A DNA stretch of 64,000 nt from Streptomyces specialis (lineage in GTDB: Bacteria > Actinomycetota > Actinomycetes > Streptomycetales > Streptomycetaceae). The notes under the pieces are model-generated. The model searched no databases, had not been told where the DNA came from, and worked only from the letters and a program-made list of their open reading frames with translations. The stretch is taken from positions 1-64,000 of the forward strand of contig NZ_LN929897.1 in the NCBI RefSeq assembly GCF_001493375.1. Direction: 5' to 3'. Within the stretch, counting starts at the first letter, position 1; the number at the start of each line of letters is the position of its first letter. Shown here piece by piece: positions 33,399-42,682 of the stretch. The position numbers were made by a program, and so were the translations under genes.

Positions 33399-35887
33399 CG
33401 GTCACCACCGACGCCGAGGCCGCCGCCAAGCAGGAAGACCTCGTCACGCTGACGATCGACGGCATCGAGATCTCCGTGCCCAAGGGCACCCTGGTGATCC
33501 GCGCCGCCGAGCGTCTCGGCATCGAGATCCCCCGCTTCTGCGACCACCCGCTGCTGGACCCGGCGGGCGCCTGCCGCCAGTGCATCGTCGAGGTCGAGGG
33601 CCAGCGCAAGCCGATGGCCTCCTGCACCATCACCTGCACCGACGGCATGGTCGTCAAGACGCAGCTCACCTCGCCGGTCGCCGAGAAGTCGCAGCGCGGC
33701 GTGATGGAGCTGCTGCTGATCAACCACCCGCTGGACTGCCCGGTCTGCGACAAGGGCGGCGAGTGCCCGTTGCAGAACCAGGCCATGACCGCGGGCGACC
33801 CGGAGACCCGGTTCGACGGCGTCAAGCGGACGTACGAGAAGCCGGTGCCGATCTCCACGCAGGTGCTGCTGGACCGCGAGCGGTGCGTGCTCTGCGCGCG
33901 CTGCACCCGCTTCTCCCAGCAGATCGCCGGCGACCCGATGATCGAGCTGCTGGACCGCGGCGCGCTCCAGCAGGTCGGCACCGGCGAGGGCGACCCGTTC
34001 CTGTCGTACTTCTCCGGCAACACCATCCAGATCTGTCCGGTCGGCGCGCTGACCTCCGCCGCCTACCGCTTCCGCTCCCGCCCCTTCGACCTGGTCTCCT
34101 CGCCCAGCGTCTGCGAGCACTGCGCGGGCGGCTGCGCCACCCGCACCGACCACCGGCGCGGCAAGGTGATGCGCAAGCTGGCGGCCGAGGACCCCGAGGT
34201 CAACGAGGAGTGGATCTGCGACAAGGGCCGCTTCGCGTTCCGTTACGCCCAGCAGCCCGACCGGCTGACCACGCCGCTGGTGCGGGACGCCGCGACCGGT
34301 GAGCTGGCGCCCGCGAGCTGGCCGGAGGCGCTGCGCGTCGCCGCCGCCGGCCTGACCCGGGCCAGGGCGGGCGGCGCGGCCGTGCTGACCGGCGGCCGGC
34401 TCACCGTCGAGGACTCCTACGCGTACGCCAAGTTCGCGCGGGTCGCCCTGGGCACCAACGACATCGACTTCCGGGCCAGGCCGCACAGCGCCGAGGAGGC
34501 CGCGTTCCTCGCCTCCCGCGTCGCCGGACACGGACTCGCGTTCGAGGGCGGCGGCGTCACCTACCGCTCGCTGGAGGCGGCCCCGGCCGTGGTGCTGGCC
34601 GGGTTCGAGTCCGAGGAGGAGGCGCCCGGCGTCTTCCTGCGGCTCCGCAAGGCCCACCGCAAGCACGGCCAGCGGATCTTCTCCATCGCCACCCACATCA
34701 CCCGCGGCCTGGCCAAGACCGGCGGCACGCTGCTGCCCGCCGCCCCCGGCACCGAGACCGCCTGGCTCACCGCGCTCGCCGACGGCGACGGCCCGGACCC
34801 GCGCGGGCGGCGGGCCGCCGAGGCGCTGCGCGCCCCCGGCGCGGTCCTGATCGTCGGCGAACGGCTCGCCACCGTGCCCGGCGCGTACACCGCGGCCGTC
34901 GCCGCGGCCACCGCGACCGGCGCCCGACTGCTGTGGATCCCGCGCCGCGCCGGTGAGCGCGGCGCCGTCGAGGCCGGCGCGCTGCCCGGCCTGCTGCCCG
35001 GCGGCCGGCCGGAGTCCTCCGCCCGCGCCCGCCGGGAGGTGGCCGCCGCCTGGGGCGTCGCCTCGCTGCCCGACCGGCCGGGGCGCGACACCGGCCAGAT
35101 CCTGCGGGCCGCCGCCGGGGGCGACATCCGGGCCCTGGTGGTGGCCGGCGTCGAGGTGGCCGACCTCCCCGACCCGGACGGCGCCCGCGCCGCGCTCGAC
35201 GCGGTGGCCGCCGACGGCTTCCTCGTCAGCCTCGAACTGCGGCCGACCGAGGTCACCGCGCGGGCCCACGTGGTGCTGCCGGTGGCCGCCGTGGTCGAGA
35301 AGGGCGGCACGTTCCTCAACTGGGAGGGCCGCGCCCGGCCGTTCTCCCCGGCGATACAGCCCGCCCAGATGACGCGCCGTCTCGTCCAGAGCGACCTCCG
35401 CGCGCTGCACATGCTCGCCGACGCCATGGACGTCCACCTCGGCCTGCCGGCCCTGCACCCCGTCAGGCAGGAGCTGGACGGGCTGGCCGACTGGCGCGGC
35501 GCCCTGCCGCTCGGCCCGACCGGGACCCCCGCCGACCTGCCCGCGCCCGGTCCGGGCGAGGCGGTGCTCGCCGGGCACCGGCTGCTCCTGGACCAGGGCG
35601 TGCTCCAGACCGGCGACGACGCCCTGGCCGGCACCCGGCACCCGGCCGTCGCCCGCCTGTCCCCGGCCCCCGCCCGCGCGGCCGGCGCGGGGAACGGCGA
35701 CGCGCTGACCGTGACCGGCCCCGCCGGGTCGGTCACGCTGCCGCTGGTGGTGACCGAGGAGATGCCGGACCGCGTGGTCTGGCTGCCGCTCAACTCGACG
35801 GGCGGCGGCGTCCTCCAGGACCTGGGCACCACCCCCGGACACGTCGTCCGCGTCGCCGCCGACGCGACCGAGGAGGTGACCGCGTGA
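33395..35887 (+). CDS. nuoG: NADH-quinone oxidoreductase subunit G
   Basis: The 830-residue subunit conducts electrons through several Fe-S clusters. N-terminal [2Fe-2S] ligands are in FCDHPLLDPAGACRQC and PMASC; the His/Cys N5 site is INHPLDCPVCDKGGECPLQ. The [4Fe-4S] ligands are ERCVLCARCTRFS with QICPVGAL. A molybdopterin-oxidoreductase-like domain follows, with a further cluster motif CEHCAGGC...WICDKGRF (about 239-280). The C-terminal half is Ala/Gly-rich and less conserved. CAGGAGGTG precedes the GTG start, and the stop overlaps the nuoH ATG. Confidence 0.95.
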   Translation: MTVTTDAEAAAKQEDLVTLTIDGIEISVPKGTLVIRAAERLGIEIPRFCDHPLLDPAGACRQCIVEVEGQRKPMASCTITCTDGMVVKTQLTSPVAEKSQRGVMELLLINHPLDCPVCDKGGECPLQNQAMTAGDPETRFDGVKRTYEKPVPISTQVLLDRERCVLCARCTRFSQQIAGDPMIELLDRGALQQVGTGEGDPFLSYFSGNTIQICPVGALTSAAYRFRSRPFDLVSSPSVCEHCAGGCATRTDHRRGKVMRKLAAEDPEVNEEWICDKGRFAFRYAQQPDRLTTPLVRDAATGELAPASWPEALRVAAAGLTRARAGGAAVLTGGRLTVEDSYAYAKFARVALGTNDIDFRARPHSAEEAAFLASRVAGHGLAFEGGGVTYRSLEAAPAVVLAGFESEEEAPGVFLRLRKAHRKHGQRIFSIATHITRGLAKTGGTLLPAAPGTETAWLTALADGDGPDPRGRRAAEALRAPGAVLIVGERLATVPGAYTAAVAAATATGARLLWIPRRAGERGAVEAGALPGLLPGGRPESSARARREVAAAWGVASLPDRPGRDTGQILRAAAGGDIRALVVAGVEVADLPDPDGARAALDAVAADGFLVSLELRPTEVTARAHVVLPVAAVVEKGGTFLNWEGRARPFSPAIQPAQMTRRLVQSDLRALHMLADAMDVHLGLPALHPVRQELDGLADWRGALPLGPTGTPADLPAPGPGEAVLAGHRLLLDQGVLQTGDDALAGTRHPAVARLSPAPARAAGAGNGDALTVTGPAGSVTLPLVVTEEMPDRVVWLPLNSTGGGVLQDLGTTPGHVVRVAADATEEVTA

Positions 35888-37260
35888 TGCCGCTGGCGCA
35901 GGAGCCGGACCTGTCGATGTTCGGCGACGACCCGTTCTGGCTGGTCCTGATCAAAGCCGTCTTCTGCTTCGCGTTCCTGATGGGCTGCGTCCTCATCAGC
36001 ATCGTCATGGAACGCAAGGTGCTGGGCTGGATGCAGTTGCGCATCGGCCCCAACCGGCACGGGCCCTGGGGCATGCTCCAGTCCCTCGCCGACGGGGTGA
36101 AGCTCATGCTGAAGGAGGACATCACCGTCAGGGGCGCCGACAAGACGCTGTACATCCTGGCGCCGATCCTCGCGGCCGTGCCCGCGTTCATGGCGATCGC
36201 CGTGATCCCCTTCGGCCCCGCCGACGCGCCGGTCAGCGTCTTCGGCACCCGGACCGTGCTCCAGCTCACCGACCTCCCGGTCGCGCTGCTGTACGTCCTG
36301 GCCACCGCCGCGATCGCGGTCTACGGCACGGTCCTGGCGGGCTGGTCGTCCAACTCGACCTACCCGCTGCTCGGCGGCGTGCGGGCCACGGCCCAGATCA
36401 TCTCCTACGAGGTCGCGATGGGCCTGTCCTTCGCGGCCGTCTTCCTCTACTCCGGCTCGATGTCCACCTCGGCCATCGTGGACGCGCAGGACGACCGGTG
36501 GTTCGTGATCCTGCTGCCGGTCTCGTTCCTCATCTACATGATCGCGATGGTCGGCGAGGCCCACCGGCCGCCGTTCGACATGCCGGAGTCCGAGGGCGAC
36601 CTCGTCGGCGGGTATCTCACGGAGTACTCGTCGATCAAGTTCGCCTTCTTCATGCTCTCCGAGTACATCCACACCGTCACGGTCTCCGCCCTGATGGTCA
36701 CCCTCTTCCTCGGCGGCTGGCGGCCCCCCGCGCCGCTGAGCTTCTGGGAGGGCGCCCACTCCGGCTGGTGGCCGCTGCTGTGGTTCACCGCGAAGCTCGT
36801 CTGCGTCATCTTCTTCTTCGTCTGGATCCGCGGCGCGCTGCCCCGCGTGCGCTACGACCAGTTCATGGTGCTGGGCTGGAAGGTGCTCATCCCCATCGCG
36901 CTGGTCTGGCTGATGCTGGTCGCCACCGTGCGGGCGATGCAGAACGAGAACTACGAGTTCCGCGACATCGTGATGTGGGTGGCCGGCGGGGTGCTGCTGC
37001 TCCTGCTGCTCTCCTTCGTCGTGGACTTCTTCCGCGACCGGGCCGACCAGCGCCGCGAGGAGGCCGAGGCCGGGCGCCCGGAGGAGCCGTTCGACCCGAT
37101 GGCCGGCGGCTACCCCGTGCCGCCGCTGCCGGGCCAGACCCTGCCGCCCGTGCCCCGCCGTCCCTCGCGGGCCGGCAGGGACAAGGCGGCCGTCGCCGCC
37201 GACAGCCCCGGATCCACCTCGGCAAGCACCGAACCAGGAAGGGAGGGCGACGATGCCTGA
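35887..37260 (+). CDS. nuoH: NADH-quinone oxidoreductase subunit H
   Basis: The 457-residue membrane subunit joins the quinone site to the proton-pumping arm. It has about eight helices. The conserved loops are VMERKVLGWMQLRIGPNRHG (about 40-59), ADGVKLMLKEDI and MVGEAHRPPFDMPESEGDLV with the acidic residues of the E-channel. The C-terminal 70 residues (EEAEAGRPEEPFDPMAGG, then Pro-rich) extend beyond E. coli NuoH and are probably disordered cytoplasmic tail. ATG 35887 overlaps the nuoG stop; GTG one codon earlier is possible. Confidence 0.95.
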   Translation: MPLAQEPDLSMFGDDPFWLVLIKAVFCFAFLMGCVLISIVMERKVLGWMQLRIGPNRHGPWGMLQSLADGVKLMLKEDITVRGADKTLYILAPILAAVPAFMAIAVIPFGPADAPVSVFGTRTVLQLTDLPVALLYVLATAAIAVYGTVLAGWSSNSTYPLLGGVRATAQIISYEVAMGLSFAAVFLYSGSMSTSAIVDAQDDRWFVILLPVSFLIYMIAMVGEAHRPPFDMPESEGDLVGGYLTEYSSIKFAFFMLSEYIHTVTVSALMVTLFLGGWRPPAPLSFWEGAHSGWWPLLWFTAKLVCVIFFFVWIRGALPRVRYDQFMVLGWKVLIPIALVWLMLVATVRAMQNENYEFRDIVMWVAGGVLLLLLLSFVVDFFRDRADQRREEAEAGRPEEPFDPMAGGYPVPPLPGQTLPPVPRRPSRAGRDKAAVAADSPGSTSASTEPGREGDDA

Positions 37261-37882
37261 GATCCACAACCCCGTGGGCGGCTTCGGCGTGACCTTCAAG
37301 GCCATGTTCAAGAAGCGGCTCACCGAGCAGTACCCGGAGGAGAAGAAGCCGACCGCGCCCCGCTTCCACGGCCGCCACCAGTTGAACCGGCACCCGGACG
37401 GCCTGGAGAAGTGCATCGGGTGCGAGCTGTGCGCCTGGGCCTGTCCGGCGGACGCCATCTACGTCGAGGGCGCGGACAACACCGAGGAGGAGCGCTACTC
37501 CCCGGGCGAGCGCTACGGCCGCGTCTACCAGATCAACTACCTGCGCTGCATCCTGTGCGGCCTGTGCGTGGAGGCGTGCCCCACCCGCGCGCTCACCATG
37601 ACCAACGAGTACGAGCTGGCCGACCGGACCCGCGCCTCCCTGATCTACACCAAGGAGGAGCTGCTGGCCGGCCTCGACGACACCATGGTCGCCCCGCCGC
37701 ACGCCATGTACCCCGGCACCGACGAGCAGGCGTACTACCGGGGCGAGGTGCGCGGCGCCGCCCCCGGCACCGTGCGGCAGCGCGTCACCGGGGAGCAACT
37801 GGCCGACGACGACGCCGTGGCCGCCGCGACCCGGCTGCACGACCCGGCGTCCGACCGCGGTTCGTCGGAGGTGGACGTATGA
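37253..37882 (+). CDS. nuoI: NADH-quinone oxidoreductase subunit I
   Basis: The 209-residue ferredoxin-like subunit has clusters N6a and N6b. Two CxxCxxCxxxCP sets are visible: KCIGCELCAWACPADAI (about 53-69) and RCILCGLCVEACPTRAL (about 98-114). An N-terminal amphipathic segment, FGVTFKAMFKKRLTEQYPEE, contacts the membrane. The C-terminal 60 residues are an acidic extension. The start lies 8 nt inside the end of nuoH, and the stop overlaps nuoJ by 4 nt (ATGA). Confidence 0.96.
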   Translation: MPEIHNPVGGFGVTFKAMFKKRLTEQYPEEKKPTAPRFHGRHQLNRHPDGLEKCIGCELCAWACPADAIYVEGADNTEEERYSPGERYGRVYQINYLRCILCGLCVEACPTRALTMTNEYELADRTRASLIYTKEELLAGLDDTMVAPPHAMYPGTDEQAYYRGEVRGAAPGTVRQRVTGEQLADDDAVAAATRLHDPASDRGSSEVDV

Positions 37883-38853
37883 GCGCGCTCGCCACCGCCC
37901 TCGCGGCGGAGACCTCCACCTCGACCGGCGAGGCCGTGCAGTTCTGGGTGCTGGGCCCGTTGGCCGTGGCGGGCGGTCTCGGCACCGTCCTGATGCGCCG
38001 CGCGGTGCACTCGGCGCTCTGCCTGGCCGGCACGATGGTGATCCTGGCGATGTTCTACCTCGCCAACGGCGCCTACTTCCTCGGCATGGTGCAGATCGTC
38101 GTCTACACCGGCGCCGTCATGATGCTCTTCCTCTTCGTGCTGATGCTGGTCGGCGTCAGCGCCACCGACTCGCTCAAGGAGACACTCAAGGGGCAGCGCT
38201 GGCTGGCCGCCGGGTGCGGCCTCGGCCTGGGCATCCTGCTGATCGCGGGCATCGGCCAGGCGTCCGTCGGGTCCTTCACCGGCCTCGCGCAGGCCAACGC
38301 CGACGGCAACGTGCAGGGCCTCGCCTCGCTGCTGTTCACCCGTTACGTGGTGGCGTTCGAGGTGACCGGTGTGCTGCTGACCATCGCCGCCGTCGGCGCC
38401 ACCCTGCTGACGCACCGCGAGCGGATCGAGCGGACCAAGTCCCAGCGCGAGCAGGCCGCCGAGCGCGTCCGCGGCGACCACGTGCCGCCGCTGCCCGCGC
38501 CCGGCGTCTACGCCCGGCACAACGCGGTCGACCTGCCCGGCCTGCTGCCCGACGGCACCCCCGCCGAGCTGACCATGATCGAGACGCTCCGCGGGCGCGG
38601 CCAGATCCGCGAGGTGCACCGGCAGTCCGTCGCCGACGTGGCGGCGCTGGAGGCACGCGCCGCCGGGTACCACGGCCAGACGTACATGGCGACCGCGCCC
38701 AAGCCCCGGAGCGTCACCGCGCTGGAGACCACCGGCCGGCCGGACGAGTCCGGGGCCGTGACCGACCCGCGCGACGCCGGTCCCGGCACCACCGGCACCA
38801 CCGGCAGCACCGGAACGACTGGCACCGAGGACGCCGAGGAGGCCCGTCAGTGA
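37879..38853 (+). CDS. nuoJ: NADH-quinone oxidoreductase subunit J, extended
   Basis: The 324-residue subunit has five membrane helices within the first 180 residues (VQFWVLGPLAVAGGLGTVLM, YFLGMVQIVVYTGAVMMLFLF and others), including the TM3 π-bulge region IVVYTGAVMMLFLF. The remaining 145 residues are soluble, more than in E. coli NuoJ (184 in total). They end in a low-complexity Gly/Thr run, PGTTGTTGSTGTTGTEDAEE. The function of this tail is unknown. Its stop overlaps the nuoK GTG. Confidence 0.94.
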   Translation: MSALATALAAETSTSTGEAVQFWVLGPLAVAGGLGTVLMRRAVHSALCLAGTMVILAMFYLANGAYFLGMVQIVVYTGAVMMLFLFVLMLVGVSATDSLKETLKGQRWLAAGCGLGLGILLIAGIGQASVGSFTGLAQANADGNVQGLASLLFTRYVVAFEVTGVLLTIAAVGATLLTHRERIERTKSQREQAAERVRGDHVPPLPAPGVYARHNAVDLPGLLPDGTPAELTMIETLRGRGQIREVHRQSVADVAALEARAAGYHGQTYMATAPKPRSVTALETTGRPDESGAVTDPRDAGPGTTGTTGSTGTTGTEDAEEARQ

Positions 38854-39149
38854 ACCCGGAGAACTACCTCTTCCTGGCCGCCCTGCTGTTCACGCTCGGC
38901 GCCAGCGGGGTCCTGCTGCGGCGCAACGCGATCGTGGTGTTCATGTGCGTGGAGCTGATGCTCAACGCCTCCAACCTCGCGCTGGTCACCTTCTCCCGGA
39001 TGCACGGCAACCTCGACGGCCAGATCATGGCCTTCTTCGTCATGGTCGTGGCCGCCGCCGAGGTCGTGGTCGGGCTGGCCGTCATCGTCACCGTCTACCG
39101 CTCCCGCCACTCGGCCTCGGTCGACGACGCCAGCCTGATGAAGCTCTAA
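38850..39149 (+). CDS. nuoK: NADH-quinone oxidoreductase subunit K
   Basis: The 99-residue membrane subunit has three helices. The conserved glutamates of the proton path are seen in VFMCVELMLNASNLAL (TM2) and VVAAAEVVVGLAVIV (TM3). The length is standard. The nuoL GTG begins 13 nt after the stop, with GGGGTCAG as a modest ribosome site. Confidence 0.95.
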   Translation: MNPENYLFLAALLFTLGASGVLLRRNAIVVFMCVELMLNASNLALVTFSRMHGNLDGQIMAFFVMVVAAAEVVVGLAVIVTVYRSRHSASVDDASLMKL

Positions 39150-39162
39150 GGGGTCAGAAACA

Positions 39163-41058
39163 GTGGAGTCATTGATCGGACTGCTCGTCGGCGCGCCACT
39201 GCTGGGCGCCGCCCTGCTCCTGGTCGGCGGGCGGCGCCTGGACCGGGTGGGCCACTGGCTGGCCACCGCGCTCGCCGCGACGTCGTTCGTCCTCGCCGCC
39301 GTGCTCTTCTCCGACCTGCTGGACCGGGAGGGCGAGGAGCGGGTGCTCCACGAGCACCTGTTCAGCTGGGTGCCGGTCGCCGACCTGCGGGCGGACGTCG
39401 CGTTCCAGCTCGACCAGCTCTCGATGACCTTCGTGCTGCTGATCACGAGCGTGGGCACGCTGATCCACCTCTACTCGATCGGCTACATGGCGCACGACGA
39501 GCGGCGGCGGCGCTTCTTCGCCTACCTCAACCTCTTCCTCGGCGCGATGCTGCTGCTGGTCCTCGCCGACAACTACCTGCTGCTGTACGTCGGCTGGGAG
39601 GGCGTGGGCCTGGCCTCGTTCCTGCTGATCGGCTTCTGGCAGCACAAGCCGAGCGCGGCGACCGCGGCGAAGAAGGCATTCATCGTCAACCGGGTCGGTG
39701 ACATCGGCCTGTCGATCGCGATCCTGCTGATGTTCACGACGTTCGGCACGTTCGCGTTCGAGCCCGTGCTCGACGGCGCCACCGGGGCGAGCGAGGCCAC
39801 CCTCACCGGCATCGGGCTGATGCTGCTGCTGGCCGCCTGCGGCAAGTCCGCGCAGGTGCCGCTCCAGTCCTGGCTCGGCGACGCGATGGAGGGCCCGACC
39901 CCGGTCTCGGCCCTGATCCACGCGGCCACGATGGTCACCGCGGGCGTGTACCTGATCACCCGCTCCGGAGCGATCTTCGACGCCGCGCCCGACGCGCAGA
40001 CCGTGGTGGTGGTGGTCGGCGCGGTGACGCTGCTGTTCGGCGCGATCGTCGGATGCGCCAAGGACGACATCAAGAAGGCCCTGGCCGGGTCCACGATGTC
40101 GCAGATCGGCTACATGATGCTGGCCGCCGGCCTCGGCCCGGTCGGCTACGTCTTCGCGATCATGCACCTGGTCACGCACGGCTTCTTCAAGGCCGGACTC
40201 TTCCTCGGCGCCGGATCGGTCATGCACGCCATGAACGACGAGGTGGACATGCGCCGCTACGGCGGGCTGCGCCGGCACATGCCGGTCACGTTCGTCACGT
40301 TCGGCCTCGCCTATCTGGCCATCATCGGCTTCCCGTACCTGTCCGGTTTCTTCTCCAAGGACGAGATCATCTACGCCGGGTTCGCCAAGGGCGGCACCGA
40401 GGGCTGGATCCTCGGCGGCGTGATGCTGCTGGGCGCGGCGCTGACCGCGTACTACATGACGCGGATCATGCTGATGACGTTCTTCGGCGAGAAGCGGTGG
40501 CAGCCCGACGCGCACGGGCACGAACCGCACCCGCACGAGGCTCCGCTCACCATGACGATCCCGATGATCGTGCTGGCCTTCGGCTCGGTCTTCGCGGGCT
40601 TCCTGTTCGACTCGGGCGAGGCGTTCGTCCACTGGCTGGAGCCGGTCACGGGCCTGGAGCACGGCGACTCGCCGGTCGGCCACGGCACGGTCGGCCTCGC
40701 CGCGACCGCCGTGATGGTGGTGGGCGTGGCCGGCGCCTGGTTCCAGTACGGCCGCCGGCCGGTCCCGGCGGTCGCGCCCACGGGCCGGCTGCTCACCCGC
40801 GCGGCGCGGCGCGACCTGCTCCAGGACGACTTCAACCACGCCGCGTTCGTCACCCCGGGGAACTACCTCACCCGCGGCCTGGTCTACCTCGACCACAAGC
40901 TGGTCGACGGCCTGGTCAACGGCACGGCCGCCTCCTTCGGCGGGCTGTCCGGGCGGCTGCGGCGGGTCCAGAACGGATTCGCCCGGTCGTACGCGGTCTC
41001 CATGTTCGGGGGAGCGGCCCTGCTGATCGCCGCGACCCTGCTGATGAGGGCGGTCTGA
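39163..41058 (+). CDS. nuoL: NADH-quinone oxidoreductase subunit L
   Basis: The 631-residue antiporter-like subunit caps the membrane arm. Conserved elements are LFLGAMLLLVLADNYLLLYVGWEGVGLASFLLIG (span about 120-154, with the channel glutamate in GWEGVG), ALIHAATMVTAGVYLI with its lysine/histidine network and KKALAGSTMSQIGYM. FSKDEII also belongs to this set. The C-terminal lateral helix HL lies in the last 100 residues. It starts with GTG. Confidence 0.96.
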   Translation: MESLIGLLVGAPLLGAALLLVGGRRLDRVGHWLATALAATSFVLAAVLFSDLLDREGEERVLHEHLFSWVPVADLRADVAFQLDQLSMTFVLLITSVGTLIHLYSIGYMAHDERRRRFFAYLNLFLGAMLLLVLADNYLLLYVGWEGVGLASFLLIGFWQHKPSAATAAKKAFIVNRVGDIGLSIAILLMFTTFGTFAFEPVLDGATGASEATLTGIGLMLLLAACGKSAQVPLQSWLGDAMEGPTPVSALIHAATMVTAGVYLITRSGAIFDAAPDAQTVVVVVGAVTLLFGAIVGCAKDDIKKALAGSTMSQIGYMMLAAGLGPVGYVFAIMHLVTHGFFKAGLFLGAGSVMHAMNDEVDMRRYGGLRRHMPVTFVTFGLAYLAIIGFPYLSGFFSKDEIIYAGFAKGGTEGWILGGVMLLGAALTAYYMTRIMLMTFFGEKRWQPDAHGHEPHPHEAPLTMTIPMIVLAFGSVFAGFLFDSGEAFVHWLEPVTGLEHGDSPVGHGTVGLAATAVMVVGVAGAWFQYGRRPVPAVAPTGRLLTRAARRDLLQDDFNHAAFVTPGNYLTRGLVYLDHKLVDGLVNGTAASFGGLSGRLRRVQNGFARSYAVSMFGGAALLIAATLLMRAV

Positions 41059-41068
41059 GAGGTCTCCT

Positions 41069-42682
41069 ATGTCATTTCCCCTGCTGACGGCCACGGCCCT
41101 CACCCCGGCCATCGGCGCGATCGCCACTGCGGCGGTGCCCGCCGCGCGGCGCACCGCGGCCAAGTGGCTCGCGCTGCTGTTCTCGCTGGCGACGGTCGGG
41201 TTCGCCGCCGCGGTGCTGCTCCGCTTCGACACCGGCGCGGGCGCCGACCGCTTCCAGCTCACCGAGTCCCGGTCCTGGATCGAGGACTTCGGGGTCCGCT
41301 ACGAGCTGGGCGTGGACGGTATCGGCGCGGTGATGATCGCGCTGACCGCGGTGCTGCTCCCGTTCCTCATCGGCGCCGGCTGGAACGACGCCGACGAGGC
41401 GGAGCACGAGGCCGCCAACCGGCGGTGGCGGCCCACCCAGGGCTTCTTCGCGCTGATGCTGATGGTCGAGGCGATGGTCATCATGTCCTTCGCCGCGACC
41501 GACATCTTCCTCTTCTACATCTTCTTCGAGGCCATGCTCATCCCGATGTACTTCCTCGTCGGGGGCTTCGGGGACCGGGCGGGCGAGCTGGACGAGGAGG
41601 GGCAGTCGCGCCAGCGGTCGTACGCGGCCGTCAAGTTCCTCCTCTACAACCTCGCCGGCGGCCTGATCATGCTGGCCGCGGTGATCGGCCTGTACGTGGC
41701 GACGGCCGACCAGTTGGGCACCGGGACGTTCTCCCTCCAGGCCATCCTCCAGGCGCGCGCCTCGGGCGAGCTGGATCTCGCGACGGGCACCGAACGGTGG
41801 CTGTTCCTCGGCTTCTTCCTCGCCTTCGCCGTCAAGGCGCCGCTGTGGCCGCTGCACACCTGGCTGCCCAACGCGATGGGCGAGGCGACCGCGCCGGTCG
41901 CCGTCCTGATCACCGCCGTCGTGGACAAGGTCGGCACCTTCGCGATGCTCCGCTTCTGCCTCGGGCTCTTCCCCGAGGCCAGCGACTGGGCCACGCCGGT
42001 GGTGCTGGTGCTCGCGCTGATCAGCATCATCTACGGCGCGCTGCTGGCGCTGGGCCAGCGGGACATGAAGCGGCTGATCGCGTACGCGTCCGTCAGCCAC
42101 TTCGGGTTCATCGTGCTGGGCGTCTTCGCCATGACCAGCCAGGGGCAGAGCGGTGCCACGCTGTACATGATCAACCACGGCATCGCCACGGCCGCGCTGA
42201 TGCTGGTCGCCGGGTTCCTGATCTCGCGGCGCGGCTCGCGGCTCATCGCCGACTACGGCGGGGTCCAGAAGACGGCGCCGGTGCTGGCCGGGACGTTCCT
42301 CATCGGCGGGCTCGCCACGCTGTCGCTGCCGGGCACCGGGCCGTTCGTCAGTGAGTTCCTGGTCCTGGTCGGCACGTTCAGCCGGTACGAGACCGTCGGC
42401 GTCATCGCCTGCGCCGGGATAGTGCTGGCGGCGCTGTACGTGCTGGTGCTCTACCAGCGGACCATGACCGGGCCGGTCAAGGCGGGCCTGGAGAAGCTGC
42501 CGGACCTGCGGGTGCGGGAGCTGGCGGGGGGCGCCCCGCTCATCGGCCTGCTGATCTTCCTCGGCGTCTATCCCAAGCCGCTCACCGACATCGTCAACCC
42601 GGCGGTCGAGCACACGCTGTCCGACGTCGACCAGACCGATCCCGCACCGCACGTCGTTCCCGAAGTGGAGGCCGCCGAATGA
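41069..42682 (+). CDS. nuoM: NADH-quinone oxidoreductase subunit M
   Basis: The 537-residue antiporter-like proton pump has about fourteen helices. Typical motifs are FFEAMLIPMYFLVGGFG (the TM5 Glu), FLAFAVKAPLWPLHTWLPNAMGEATAPVAVL (TM7/8 with the Lys) and RDMKRLIAYASVSHFGFIVLG. The start ATG at 41069 is 10 nt after the nuoL stop. The stop overlaps the nuoN ATG by 4 nt. Confidence 0.96.
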   Translation: MSFPLLTATALTPAIGAIATAAVPAARRTAAKWLALLFSLATVGFAAAVLLRFDTGAGADRFQLTESRSWIEDFGVRYELGVDGIGAVMIALTAVLLPFLIGAGWNDADEAEHEAANRRWRPTQGFFALMLMVEAMVIMSFAATDIFLFYIFFEAMLIPMYFLVGGFGDRAGELDEEGQSRQRSYAAVKFLLYNLAGGLIMLAAVIGLYVATADQLGTGTFSLQAILQARASGELDLATGTERWLFLGFFLAFAVKAPLWPLHTWLPNAMGEATAPVAVLITAVVDKVGTFAMLRFCLGLFPEASDWATPVVLVLALISIIYGALLALGQRDMKRLIAYASVSHFGFIVLGVFAMTSQGQSGATLYMINHGIATAALMLVAGFLISRRGSRLIADYGGVQKTAPVLAGTFLIGGLATLSLPGTGPFVSEFLVLVGTFSRYETVGVIACAGIVLAALYVLVLYQRTMTGPVKAGLEKLPDLRVRELAGGAPLIGLLIFLGVYPKPLTDIVNPAVEHTLSDVDQTDPAPHVVPEVEAAE

